From Membranihabitans maritimus (GTDB taxonomy: Bacteria; Bacteroidota; Bacteroidia; Chitinophagales; Saprospiraceae): DNA of 64,000 bases. The DNA is taken from assembly GCF_021729145.1 (NCBI RefSeq), contig NZ_JAJSLW010000005.1, forward strand, positions 5,946-69,945. Reading direction: 5' to 3'. Shown one piece after another: positions 45,823 through 53,456 of the stretch (positions are counted from its first letter, which is position 1; each line of letters starts with the position of its first letter). Below the pieces are notes generated by a model, which saw only the letters and a list, made by a program, of their open reading frames with translations, did not search any database and had not been told where the DNA came from. The translations under genes were made by a program, and so were the position numbers.

Positions 45823-46663
45823 CTCGGTAAAAGTCCATTTTTCGGGGAGGTCAGGTGCGGAGCTCGAAGTATTGGTTGGTTTACTTTCCTCTTTTCCGGT
45901 GGATGGTTTGGAAGAAGTTGAGAATGGAATCATTGCTTATTTTCCAGAAAGGGTATGGGACCACATTATTGAAGCCCGTGTAGAGGAACTGGCGGCCTCC
46001 ACCGGAAGTACTGTGGAAATTGGAGTCGTTCCGTTTGAAAATTGGAATCAAACCTGGGAAACGGATTATGCGGAAGTAGAGATCGATACAATTTGCCGGA
46101 TTTATGCCCCATTTCACGAACCAGCCCGTAAGAAGTTTGAAAATGAAATTAAGATAATGCCCCAAATGGCATTTGGGACCGGGCATCATGAAACTACTGA
46201 AATGATGATTCGCATACTGCACGGTATTCGCGAAAAAATAGTTCGTCATTCGGTATTGGACTTTGGTTCGGGTTCCGGTGTATTAGCTATATACGCATAC
46301 TTATTGGGGGCTTCACCTGTTGTCGCCAATGAAATTGACCGGTACGCCTTTGAAAATCTCAAAGACAATATCGAAATTAACCATGCGGGAACGATAGAGG
46401 TATTTTGTGGTGGTCAAGAAAGCCTTCCCAAAGGAATACAGTACGATGTGATTGCAGCCAATATTACGCGCAATGTGATTTTGGACCATTTGCCATATTT
46501 TGTCAGGAGCCTGGCAACCGGTGGTAGTATTGTAATTTCTGGAATATTATCGACCGATTTTGAATTTGTAAAAAGCGAATTCGAAAAAGTAGGCTTACGC
46601 CCCGGCACCTATCTTACCAAAGGGAAATGGCTAGCGGCTCATTTTATAAAAGAATTACCGTAA
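45815..46663 (+). CDS. prmA: Ribosomal protein L11 methyltransferase
   Basis: SAM-dependent methyltransferase that trimethylates ribosomal protein L11. It has 282 residues. The N-terminal L11-binding domain includes F-E-N-W-N-Q-T-W (~74-81), then M-A-F-G-T-G-H-H-E-T-T (~117-127) and the SAM motif V-L-D-F-G-S-G-S-G-V-L-A-I (~147-159). A-N-I-T-R-N near 215 is the usual catalytic-loop motif (N-I-x-x-N). It overlaps folD at the start and the convergent dienelactone hydrolase gene by 9 bp at the end. Confidence 0.95.
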   Translation: MDSSVKVHFSGRSGAELEVLVGLLSSFPVDGLEEVENGIIAYFPERVWDHIIEARVEELAASTGSTVEIGVVPFENWNQTWETDYAEVEIDTICRIYAPFHEPARKKFENEIKIMPQMAFGTGHHETTEMMIRILHGIREKIVRHSVLDFGSGSGVLAIYAYLLGASPVVANEIDRYAFENLKDNIEINHAGTIEVFCGGQESLPKGIQYDVIAANITRNVILDHLPYFVRSLATGGSIVISGILSTDFEFVKSEFEKVGLRPGTYLTKGKWLAAHFIKELP

Positions 46664-47542
46664 ATTTTCCCTGAAAAAATCAATGGTTCTTTCCCAGGCC
46701 AGATGTGCTGCTTCTTTATCGTATCTCGGTGTTGTATTATTGTGGAATCCATGGTTGACACCCGGGTAAATGTGCGCGGTGTATTCTATATTGTTTTCTA
46801 TTAAAACTTCTTCGTAATCTGGCCATCCTGCGTTAACCCGGTCATCCAGCTCCGCGTATTGCAACAGAAGGGGAGATTGTATTTTTGCAGCCTCTTCACC
46901 GGAGGGTTGTCCCCCGTAAAAAGGCACCGCTCCGGCAAGGTCGGGTAAGCGGACAGCCATCATATTGGCAATCCATCCTCCAAAACAGAAACCTACTACA
47001 CCGATATATCCATTGCATTTTTCATGGGTTGCCAAATGGTCGAAAGCGGAAATAAAATCTTCCAACATTTTATCCCTGTCCCTTTGTCTTTGCATAGTCC
47101 GTCCTTCGTCGTCATTCCCCGGGTATCCCCCGAGTGGAGATAATGCATCCGGGGCGATCGTGATAAAACCTTCCAACGCAGCGATCCTGGCCGTATCTTC
47201 TATATATGGGTTTAACCCCCTGTTCTCATGGACCACGACGATACCCGGTAAACTTCCCTTAACTTTGCGGGGATAGGATAAAAGAGCCCTGATATCTCCA
47301 CCTCCTTCTGGGGAAGGGTAGGTAATAAATTCCGAAACCAATCGCTTGTCATTAGCCTGTACCTGCCGGGTATCACTATAGTTGGGAAGTATAAACTGTA
47401 AGAGAGCCCCTACCGTGATGCCGCCCACAGCGTATGTTGACAAACTCTCGACAAATTGCCGCCGATCGATTTTATTGTGGGCATAATCGTCATACAGGTC
47501 AAATACTTCCTGGCTGATGTCTTCCTTTCTTAGTGGTTTCAT
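46655..47542 (-). CDS. Dienelactone hydrolase-family protein with twin-arginine-like N-terminus
   Basis: An alpha/beta hydrolase of ~295 residues from the ATG at 47542 (47560 adds six). The open frame runs to 48124, but that part overlaps the divergent dioxygenase gene and is not credible. The N-terminus has D-R-R-Q-F-V-E followed by a hydrophobic A-V-G-G-I-T-V-G-A-L-L, a Tat-type signal pattern. The catalytic nucleophile is the Cys in G-F-C-F-G-G. The acid and base are expected in L-D-D-R-V-N-A-G and G-V-N-H-G-F-H. It faces an intradiol dioxygenase, so a role in aromatic ring-cleavage products is plausible, but many members act on other esters. Confidence 0.85.
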   Translation of the reverse strand: MKPLRKEDISQEVFDLYDDYAHNKIDRRQFVESLSTYAVGGITVGALLQFILPNYSDTRQVQANDKRLVSEFITYPSPEGGGDIRALLSYPRKVKGSLPGIVVVHENRGLNPYIEDTARIAALEGFITIAPDALSPLGGYPGNDDEGRTMQRQRDRDKMLEDFISAFDHLATHEKCNGYIGVVGFCFGGWIANMMAVRLPDLAGAVPFYGGQPSGEEAAKIQSPLLLQYAELDDRVNAGWPDYEEVLIENNIEYTAHIYPGVNHGFHNNTTPRYDKEAAHLAWERTIDFFRENLR

Positions 47543-47813
47543 AGGTATAGTTTTATGCATAGTAAAATACAAAAAAAAGATAGGGAAGGGAGAATTTTCA
47601 TGAACTTGTTTCTTCTGTCGTAATTCATGACTATATAGCAAAGTGACGGGGCCTTTATTTGATTTCTTGAATGGCGGTACAAAGATTACCCTGAATCTAG
47701 ATGACAGGAGCCGTTCTTCGCAATTATCCGTGCCTTCATCGCATATCTCCATCCAGCGTGTGTCTAAAGCTGGGATTTTCCGTTTACAGAATAAATGAAT
47801 TAAAAAAAGTATT

Positions 47814-48533
47814 ATGAAACGAAATGAATTCTTAAAAACACTAGGCGTGGGAACCATTATTTTTCCGGTTATTTCATCGTGCATGAAAGACAATAGTATA
47901 CTATCCGAACCGGGAACGGATAATGGAAGTAACGGTGATTGTGAAATCACTAATGCTGAAACCGCAGGCCCCTTTCCGACGAAGGACCCCTCTTCGCTGG
48001 AGCGGCTGGACATCCGAGGAGATCGAACCGGTATCCTGTTGGATGTGGAAATGATTATCCTGAATAAAGGGAACGACTGTTTACCACTGGAAGGGGCGAT
48101 TGTGGATATATGGCATTGTGACAAAGATGGGTACTATTCCGAATACGGAGGCACAAACATGCAACGGAACGATTATTCTGCCGTACACTTCCTCAGGGGA
48201 CGACAGGTGTCGGATGAAAATGGTGTTGTAAAGTACAAGACTATCTTCCCGGGGTGGTATCAGGGACGCGCTACCCATATTCATGTTCATATTTACAATA
48301 GTAGTGGAAAATCCCTGTTAGTGACCCAGGTGGCATTCCCGGAAGGGGATAACAGTGCTGTAGCCCTGGTCAATGCTTCTTCTGAAAATGGATATACCAA
48401 AGGTCTTAACGGATATACTTATAATTCCAAGGACAATGTGTTCTCGGACGGGGTGGCAAACGAACTGGCGGTGTTATCGGGAAGTATCAATGAAGGTTAC
48501 GGGCTCACACATTCTATTGTAGTAAACGGATAG
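47814..48533 (+). CDS. Intradiol ring-cleavage dioxygenase-like lipoprotein
   Basis: A non-heme Fe(III) dioxygenase-type protein of 239 residues. The N-terminus reads M-K-R-N-E-F-L-K-T-L-G with a lipobox-like V-I-S-S-C (Cys23), so it is probably exported. The catalytic core follows the catechol/protocatechuate dioxygenase pattern: V-D-I-W-H-C-D-K-D-G-Y-Y (first iron Tyr), then F-L-R-G-R-Q, P-G-W-Y (second Tyr) and T-H-I-H-V-H (iron histidines). Exported intradiol-like proteins are common and their substrate is often unknown. It is followed 4 bp later by a pirin-like gene, and the hydrolase gene is divergent from it across 270 bp. Confidence 0.87.
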   Translation: MKRNEFLKTLGVGTIIFPVISSCMKDNSILSEPGTDNGSNGDCEITNAETAGPFPTKDPSSLERLDIRGDRTGILLDVEMIILNKGNDCLPLEGAIVDIWHCDKDGYYSEYGGTNMQRNDYSAVHFLRGRQVSDENGVVKYKTIFPGWYQGRATHIHVHIYNSSGKSLLVTQVAFPEGDNSAVALVNASSENGYTKGLNGYTYNSKDNVFSDGVANELAVLSGSINEGYGLTHSIVVNG

Positions 48534-48537
48534 TGCT

Positions 48538-49191
48538 ATGGGAGTGAATCAAGAAGCGACCATTTTTCTATCCCAGTTGAAAAGGGTAGATCAATGTGAT
48601 GGCCTGATAAAAATGCAGGGATTTGCAATAGATGCAGGTGGTACCTCTCTACAGGAATTTAATGATTGTGTGTTGGAACCGAATGCTTATTTTTGTAATC
48701 CATTCGATGGTGAATATGACCGGGCATTTATGCCATTGATTGGAGGGTTGGAAATGTCAGGTCCGGACGGAAAGACCCTGGAGATTAATCCCGGAAAAAT
48801 TTTTGCCGGTAGTGTCCGGGCTCCCATTTCTAAAATTCATAATCCGCAGGGGGAGAGGGTAAATTTCCTGGAGTTTGTATTCACACCAGGAACCGGATGG
48901 ATCCGGGATGGCTGTGAATTAGAATTTGAGATGGAAATCAACAAGTTGGTACCCCTGGCGATTACAGGGGAGAAATGTAAGGCCTGGTTGGGACAGTATA
49001 AAGGGCGTGAACAAGATTATTTGTTTGTAGATGGATGTCATAAGCGTATCTTGGTGTATGTAATTGACGGCGTTTTCGAAGTCCAGGACCGCTTATTGCA
49101 CGCCCGGGACGGGCTGGAACTTTGTGGTTTTACTACGATCGAATTTGAGGCCCTGTCGGAAAATTCCATTATTTTATTTCAGGGCGTATAG
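48538..49191 (+). CDS. Pirin/cupin-like protein
   Basis: A 217-residue, beta-rich soluble protein. The C-terminal ~50 residues (V-I-D-G-V-F-E-V-Q-D-R-L-L, then D-G-L-E-L and S-I-I-L-F) match the C-terminal cupin domain of pirin/YhhW-type quercetinases. The N-terminal half is an atypical bicupin without the usual H-x-H metal site that I can see. Probably co-transcribed with the dioxygenase just upstream. It is not a classic pirin; the name reflects fold-level resemblance only. Confidence 0.6.
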   Translation: MGVNQEATIFLSQLKRVDQCDGLIKMQGFAIDAGGTSLQEFNDCVLEPNAYFCNPFDGEYDRAFMPLIGGLEMSGPDGKTLEINPGKIFAGSVRAPISKIHNPQGERVNFLEFVFTPGTGWIRDGCELEFEMEINKLVPLAITGEKCKAWLGQYKGREQDYLFVDGCHKRILVYVIDGVFEVQDRLLHARDGLELCGFTTIEFEALSENSIILFQGV

Positions 49192-49205
49192 TAAACCATT
49201 TAAAT

Positions 49206-50243
49206 GTGAGAGGTAAAGTCTTATTTTGGCATATTATGGGAGTATTTGTTTTTTTATTGCTTCCCGTTTTTCTTTCTCCCAGACCACCTGGTACGGACTT
49301 CGATCTTTCCCGACCCGATATCCGGGATTTGATAGCCAATTTTTTTATGGTTGTGTTTTTTTATCTCAACTACTATGTATTTATTCCACGGGTATATTTT
49401 AGAAAGAATTTTTTTCTGTATGGACTCATTATCCTGTTCGCATTGGGGGTGATTTGTTTGCTTCCCTCTTTGATGACTGGATTTGTCCCCTGGCGATTTC
49501 AGAATCACGGGCCGGTTGAAGGGCCGGGTTTCCACGGACATCCTGAGCATGGCAATTTTTTAATGGTCATCAATCATCATATCTTTTTATTTACCTGTGT
49601 AGTGCTTTTTTCTGTTTTACTGAGACTTAGGGACCGAATCCTTATATTGGAAAAGTCCAAGCACGAAATGGAAATTGAATCTTTGCGGAGACAAATTAAC
49701 CCGCATTTTTTATTTAATACCCTCAATGGGTTGTATTCAACGGCACTGAAGGAAGGTTCGAAATCGGCTGCAAAAGGAATATTTACATTATCCCACATGA
49801 TGCGATATGTTTTTAAAAACACTGGCCAATACGAGGTTGATTTATCAGATGAAATTTCGTATATCAATGCTTATGTAGATTTGCAGAGAATGCGATTGGA
49901 TCAGGGAGTCAAACTGAAGTATGAGGTGCGTGGAGATTATTCGGGTAAAAAAATAGCTCCGTTGATTTTAATTCCTATTATCGAGAATGCATTCAAACAC
50001 GGTGTTAATCCCGACGAAGAATCATCGATCCGGATTTCAATTGAATGTACGGGTTCTTTCTTATATTTGAAAGTGACAAACAAAAAGGTCAAAGTAGAAC
50101 TGGCAGAACACGAGTCAAGCGGGAAAGGCTTGCTTAATATAAAGACCAGATTGGATTTTCAGTATCCCCAAAAGCACCGGCTTGAATGGTATGATTCAGA
50201 GGACGAATATTCGATTGAGCTCAACCTGGATTTATCGCAATGA
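49206..50243 (+). CDS. LytS-type sensor histidine kinase
   Basis: Membrane sensor kinase of the His_kinase (PF06580) group, 345 residues from a GTG start (an ATG at 49236 is the alternative). Four membrane helices lie at ~8-22, 45-60, 70-90 and 122-138, then a short coiled segment. The phospho-accepting H167 is in R-Q-I-N-P-H-F-L-F-N and the ATP-binding N box is P-I-I-E-N-A-F-K-H-G. The loop before the fourth helix (residues ~100-117) contains five histidines and several Gly/Pro, an unusual patch that could bind metal. Its stop overlaps the response-regulator start by 4 bp. Confidence 0.92.
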   Translation: MRGKVLFWHIMGVFVFLLLPVFLSPRPPGTDFDLSRPDIRDLIANFFMVVFFYLNYYVFIPRVYFRKNFFLYGLIILFALGVICLLPSLMTGFVPWRFQNHGPVEGPGFHGHPEHGNFLMVINHHIFLFTCVVLFSVLLRLRDRILILEKSKHEMEIESLRRQINPHFLFNTLNGLYSTALKEGSKSAAKGIFTLSHMMRYVFKNTGQYEVDLSDEISYINAYVDLQRMRLDQGVKLKYEVRGDYSGKKIAPLILIPIIENAFKHGVNPDEESSIRISIECTGSFLYLKVTNKKVKVELAEHESSGKGLLNIKTRLDFQYPQKHRLEWYDSEDEYSIELNLDLSQ

Positions 50244-50980
50244 AACCTGATTTGATAGATACAAAGAATATGATTCGGGCGGTTGCCCTGGATGACGAAC
50301 CATTACCCCTGGAAGTAATTGATCGGTTTTGCAAAGAATTTGATTTTTTGAGGTTGGAAGGGACTTTTACCCAGACCCGGGCTGCCCGGAGATACCTGGA
50401 GGACCATTCCATAGATTTACTTTTTCTCGATATTCAGATGCCTTCCATGTCGGGGATTCATTTTTACAAAAGTCTAAAATATGCCCCCATGGTAATTTTT
50501 ACGACGGCCTATTCCGAATATGCTGTCGATGGCTTTGATCTGAATGCAGTAGATTACCTACTGAAGCCCTACGATTTCGAAAGGTTTTCCAAAGCCGTGG
50601 AAAAGGCCAGGGACTATGGCCGGATTGCTAGCCTTTCTTCCAGTTCGGAAAAGAGTGAAAAATTTTTAGTAGTCAGATCTGAGTATAGCCTGGTGAAAAT
50701 CAACATTGAGAACATTGTGTTTGTAGAAGGGTTGGCTGATTATTTACGACTCCACCTCAAAGTGGGAAAATCTGTGGTTACCCGGATGACTTTGAAGGAT
50801 ATGGAAAGTGAGTTGCCGGATGATTTTATGCGTGTACACCGCTCCTTTATCGTTAGTGTAAAGGGAATAATCTCGGTTCGACATCATATGGTACGTATCG
50901 CTAATCGTGACATTCCTATTGGCAAAACATATAGAAAAATTTTCTATAAAAAATTCAAGGAGGTTTTAAAATTGGGTTGA
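50240..50980 (+). CDS. LytTR-family response regulator
   Basis: A 246-residue DNA-binding response regulator. The receiver domain spans ~12-125, with acidic pocket D18-D19, phosphorylation site D64 in L-F-L-D-I-Q-M-P and K108 in Y-L-L-K-P-Y. The LytTR domain spans ~142-243 (F-V-E-G-L-A-D-Y-L-R-L; F-M-R-V-H-R-S-F-I-V). It is translationally coupled to the sensor kinase. Its targets are not visible. A second ATG (50270, M-I-R-A-V-A-L-D-D-E) gives a product that starts right at the receiver fold and is an equally likely start. Confidence 0.93.
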   Translation: MKPDLIDTKNMIRAVALDDEPLPLEVIDRFCKEFDFLRLEGTFTQTRAARRYLEDHSIDLLFLDIQMPSMSGIHFYKSLKYAPMVIFTTAYSEYAVDGFDLNAVDYLLKPYDFERFSKAVEKARDYGRIASLSSSSEKSEKFLVVRSEYSLVKINIENIVFVEGLADYLRLHLKVGKSVVTRMTLKDMESELPDDFMRVHRSFIVSVKGIISVRHHMVRIANRDIPIGKTYRKIFYKKFKEVLKLG

Positions 50981-51000
50981 GGGAAGGGGTATTCTCACCG

Positions 51001-51138
51001 CTACTGTCGAATTCAAGATACAAACCGTATATCATCCTTGAGGTATTGTATATGTTACCGGGATGGCCTTTATAGGGTGTGAGAGCCTGGAAACAGGGGA
51101 GTAATCCTTTGGGGCAATGGCCCGGGCGAAATCGCCGG
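51001..51138. repeat. 138-bp direct repeat, left of the second Y1 transposase
   Basis: Matches 52140-52278 in the same orientation with only a handful of differences. It contains the sub-blocks GGGATGGCCTTTATAGGGTG and CCCGGGCGAAATCGCCGG. The two copies enclose a ~1-kb unit holding the transposase gene and its hairpins. Confidence 0.92.
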
Positions 51139-51180
51139 TTAGTACGTGAATATTCGAGTGGAAAAGAGGGTTTTAAAGGA

Positions 51181-51272
51181 GTACAATCCTGAAGGGATTG
51201 AACATTCATAACCCCGTATGAAATGTGGGGTATGGAATGTGAGCCTTTCCAACCCTGAAAGGGGTTGAACTA
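51181..51272 (-). repeat. Three-hairpin REP module, inverted copy
   Basis: Reverse complement of the module at 27708-27800: the AATCC/GGATT, CCCCGTATGAAAT and AACCC/GGGTT hairpins occur in the same order on the minus strand. It lies just past the 3' end of the second Y1 transposase gene. Confidence 0.8.
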
Positions 51273-51298
51273 TCAAATACGTTCATTTGTATTCAAAG

Positions 51299-51745
51299 TT
51301 AAAGTAAATATCTTTCATCAAAGTTTATGCTATGCTCATTGAGTAACATGATCAATTCTTCCTTATAGGTGCATCGTCTGTGATGGTCTTTTTGGTTTTT
51401 AACGTATTGGATCAGATTTTCTTTTTCATTAATTGAATAGGTAAATGCTCCATATCCACTTTGCCAACCGGTGAAGTTGGGAAATAGCTGGTATTTTTTT
51501 ATAAAATGACTACTACCCAATTTAATGGATTTTATCAGGGAAGAAAGAGCAATGCTTGGATGTAAATGCGTAATTATATGAATATGATCTTCTACACCAT
51601 TAATGCGATATAAGTGACACTTTTTATTATTCAAGATGCCCCAAATATCCTTGAAAAGGATAGCTTGATTTTGTTCATTAAGGGCTGGTACTCTATTTTT
51701 GGTACTAAAGACTATGTGATAAAGAATTTGGGTGTTAGTACTCAT
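51299..51745 (-). CDS. Y1 (IS200-like) transposase, second copy type
   Basis: A 148-residue HUH transposase with H54-I-H56 (E-D-H-I-H-I-I) and catalytic Y114 in Q-Y-V-K-N-Q-K-D-H-H. G-Y-G-A-F-T-Y precedes it. It is clearly a different lineage from the one at 29185-29646 (different N-terminus M-S-T-N-T-Q-I-L-Y-H-I-V-F-S-T-K, low identity outside the motifs), yet it sits beside the same hairpin module. It appears intact and is bracketed by 138-bp direct repeats. Confidence 0.93.
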   Translation of the reverse strand: MSTNTQILYHIVFSTKNRVPALNEQNQAILFKDIWGILNNKKCHLYRINGVEDHIHIITHLHPSIALSSLIKSIKLGSSHFIKKYQLFPNFTGWQSGYGAFTYSINEKENLIQYVKNQKDHHRRCTYKEELIMLLNEHSINFDERYLL

Positions 51746-51864
51746 AATAATATTTGATAAAATTTGTTTAAGCTCTCGATAATATAATAAATTAATTAAT
51801 GATTTTAGAGGAAGGGTTTATCCCATTCTATATAGACTGAGATTCTTCCGGTACATGAGAATGT

Positions 51865-51960
51865 TCAACACCTCCCGTGTTGATAGTCATATCGCGATGC
51901 AACCGCCGGGTATTCTATACCCAGCGTTATTGGGGTTTAACTCCTTCGGAGTTGATTAAA
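51865..51960. repeat. Cluster of short palindromes upstream of the Y1 transposase gene
   Basis: Three small stems in about 90 bp: CAACAC/GTGTTG, GGGTAT/ATACCC and AACTCC/GGAGTT, each with a 3-5 nt loop. They belong to the same style as the REP hairpins around the first transposase. The remainder of 51746-52139 shows no gene. Confidence 0.6.
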
Positions 51961-52139
51961 GGCTATAACTGTATTTTCGGTACTGGCGATAAAATGCGAT
52001 GAGGTTCTGTATGATTTTAGCATTGCTAAATATGGACGACGAGATAGCAATATAATACATATTGTTTTGTTAGGTTGGTTTCACAGCCTGAATAGGGGCT
52101 AAAAATATTTTGCATTATGATATTTCAATGGGAACGCCA

Positions 52140-52278
52140 CTACTGTCGAATCAGAGATACAAACCGTATCCCATCCTTTGAGGTATTGTATATGTTACCG
52201 GGATGGCCTTTATAGGGTGTGAGAGCCTGGAAACAGGGGAGTATTCCTTTGGGATAATGGCCCGGGCGAAATCGCCGG
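52140..52278. repeat. 138-bp direct repeat, right of the second Y1 transposase
   Basis: Second copy of 51001-51138, about 1140 bp further on, ending 18 bp before the stop codon of the convergent methyltransferase gene. Confidence 0.92.
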
Positions 52279-52296
52279 GAATACCAAATGAATTAT

Positions 52297-53415
52297 TTAT
52301 CCACAATCTATTTTAGCAAACCGGCACCGTATAGGACCGTTGTAAACAGTCATTTCTTTCTCGGTCTTAAACCCTGCCTGTCGAAGGGATATTTCGTGAG
52401 GACAAATCAACCAGACGTTAAACCCCTTGTAAAATTGTTTGAGTGTGGAGTTTATTCTTTTATAAAAACGAAGATTATCTTTTAGTGGGAGTCTTTTATT
52501 ATAGGGAGGATTTAGTAGCACCGTTCCCGAATCAACGGTTGGTTTATATTTGAAAAAGTCAAAATTATAAATCTGGCAGGATTTGAAACTTCCGGCCTTC
52601 ATGGTATTGGCCTTTGTTCCGTTGACAGCTTCCCGGCTATTGTCAAAACCAATAATGGTGGGCGGTCTTCGGTCGATTCTCATTTTGGAACCCTTTAGGA
52701 TCAACTCCCATCGGTCTTCATCAAAATCCGGTGACTTTTTGAAGCAGAAAAATTTACGATGAATTTGCGGAGGAATGTTTTGTGCAATACGCTGTGCCTC
52801 TACAAGAAATGTTCCGGAACCACACATTGGGTTGAGAAATGGGGTGGTGGGATCCCAGCCAGAAAGGAGGATCAGGCCGGCAGCCAAAACTTCACTCAAT
52901 GGGGCAATTCCCCCATACTTTTTATAAGATCTTTTGTGCAGGGAAGGTCCACTTGTATTGAGAAATAGGGTTACTTCTTCATTTCTTATGAAAACGGTGA
53001 ATTGGATGTCTGCATTTTTTCGATTGACATTAGGTCTATTACCTCTTTTATCTCGAATTCGGTCGACGATAGCATCCTTTACCAATAATGCTCCGTACAT
53101 AGTATTGTCGAAATGATCCGAAATAATATCGTTTTCAATGGAGAAGGTGTGTTCATCCGGTATGTAATCCTCCCAGGCAATATCCATGGCCTTCTTGTAC
53201 AGGTCTTTTGCTTCCGAAATTGTAAAATCGCTGATGGTTTTCAATACCTTGAGCGCAGTCCTGCACTCAAAATTAGCTCGATACATGATTTTAGGTGTCC
53301 CTGTAAAGGATACCGCCCTTTTTTCAATATTTATATTATGCGCATGAATATTTTTTAGCTCCTGCGCCAGAATCTTTTCAAGTCCTGTATAAGTTTTTAC
53401 GACGTATTGGTCCAT
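52297..53415 (-). CDS. THUMP-domain RNA methyltransferase (RlmL/TrmN-like)
   Basis: A SAM-dependent methyltransferase of 372 residues. The N-terminal ~150 residues are a THUMP RNA-binding region (opening V-V-K-T-Y-T-G-L-E-K-I-L-A-Q-E-L). The catalytic UPF0020 domain has L-N-P-M-C-G-S-G-T-F-L-V-E-A (~194-207, SAM loop) and L-N-P-P-Y-N-K-R-L (catalytic N-P-P-Y). In Enterobacteria the equivalent RlmL makes m2G2445 in 23S rRNA; a similar role is likely but not certain here. The start is the ATG at 53413-53415; 41 bp separates it from the HtrA stop. Confidence 0.9.
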   Translation of the reverse strand: MDQYVVKTYTGLEKILAQELKNIHAHNINIEKRAVSFTGTPKIMYRANFECRTALKVLKTISDFTISEAKDLYKKAMDIAWEDYIPDEHTFSIENDIISDHFDNTMYGALLVKDAIVDRIRDKRGNRPNVNRKNADIQFTVFIRNEEVTLFLNTSGPSLHKRSYKKYGGIAPLSEVLAAGLILLSGWDPTTPFLNPMCGSGTFLVEAQRIAQNIPPQIHRKFFCFKKSPDFDEDRWELILKGSKMRIDRRPPTIIGFDNSREAVNGTKANTMKAGSFKSCQIYNFDFFKYKPTVDSGTVLLNPPYNKRLPLKDNLRFYKRINSTLKQFYKGFNVWLICPHEISLRQAGFKTEKEMTVYNGPIRCRFAKIDCG

Positions 53416-53456
53416 TTTATTTATTTATAAGGCGGCAAATGTAAGGATTTTGGCTA

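Noticed and set aside
47543-48124. N-terminal extension of the dienelactone hydrolase frame
   Set aside because: It overlaps the divergent dioxygenase gene by about 300 bp, has no domain, and the twin-arginine-like signal begins at the later ATG.
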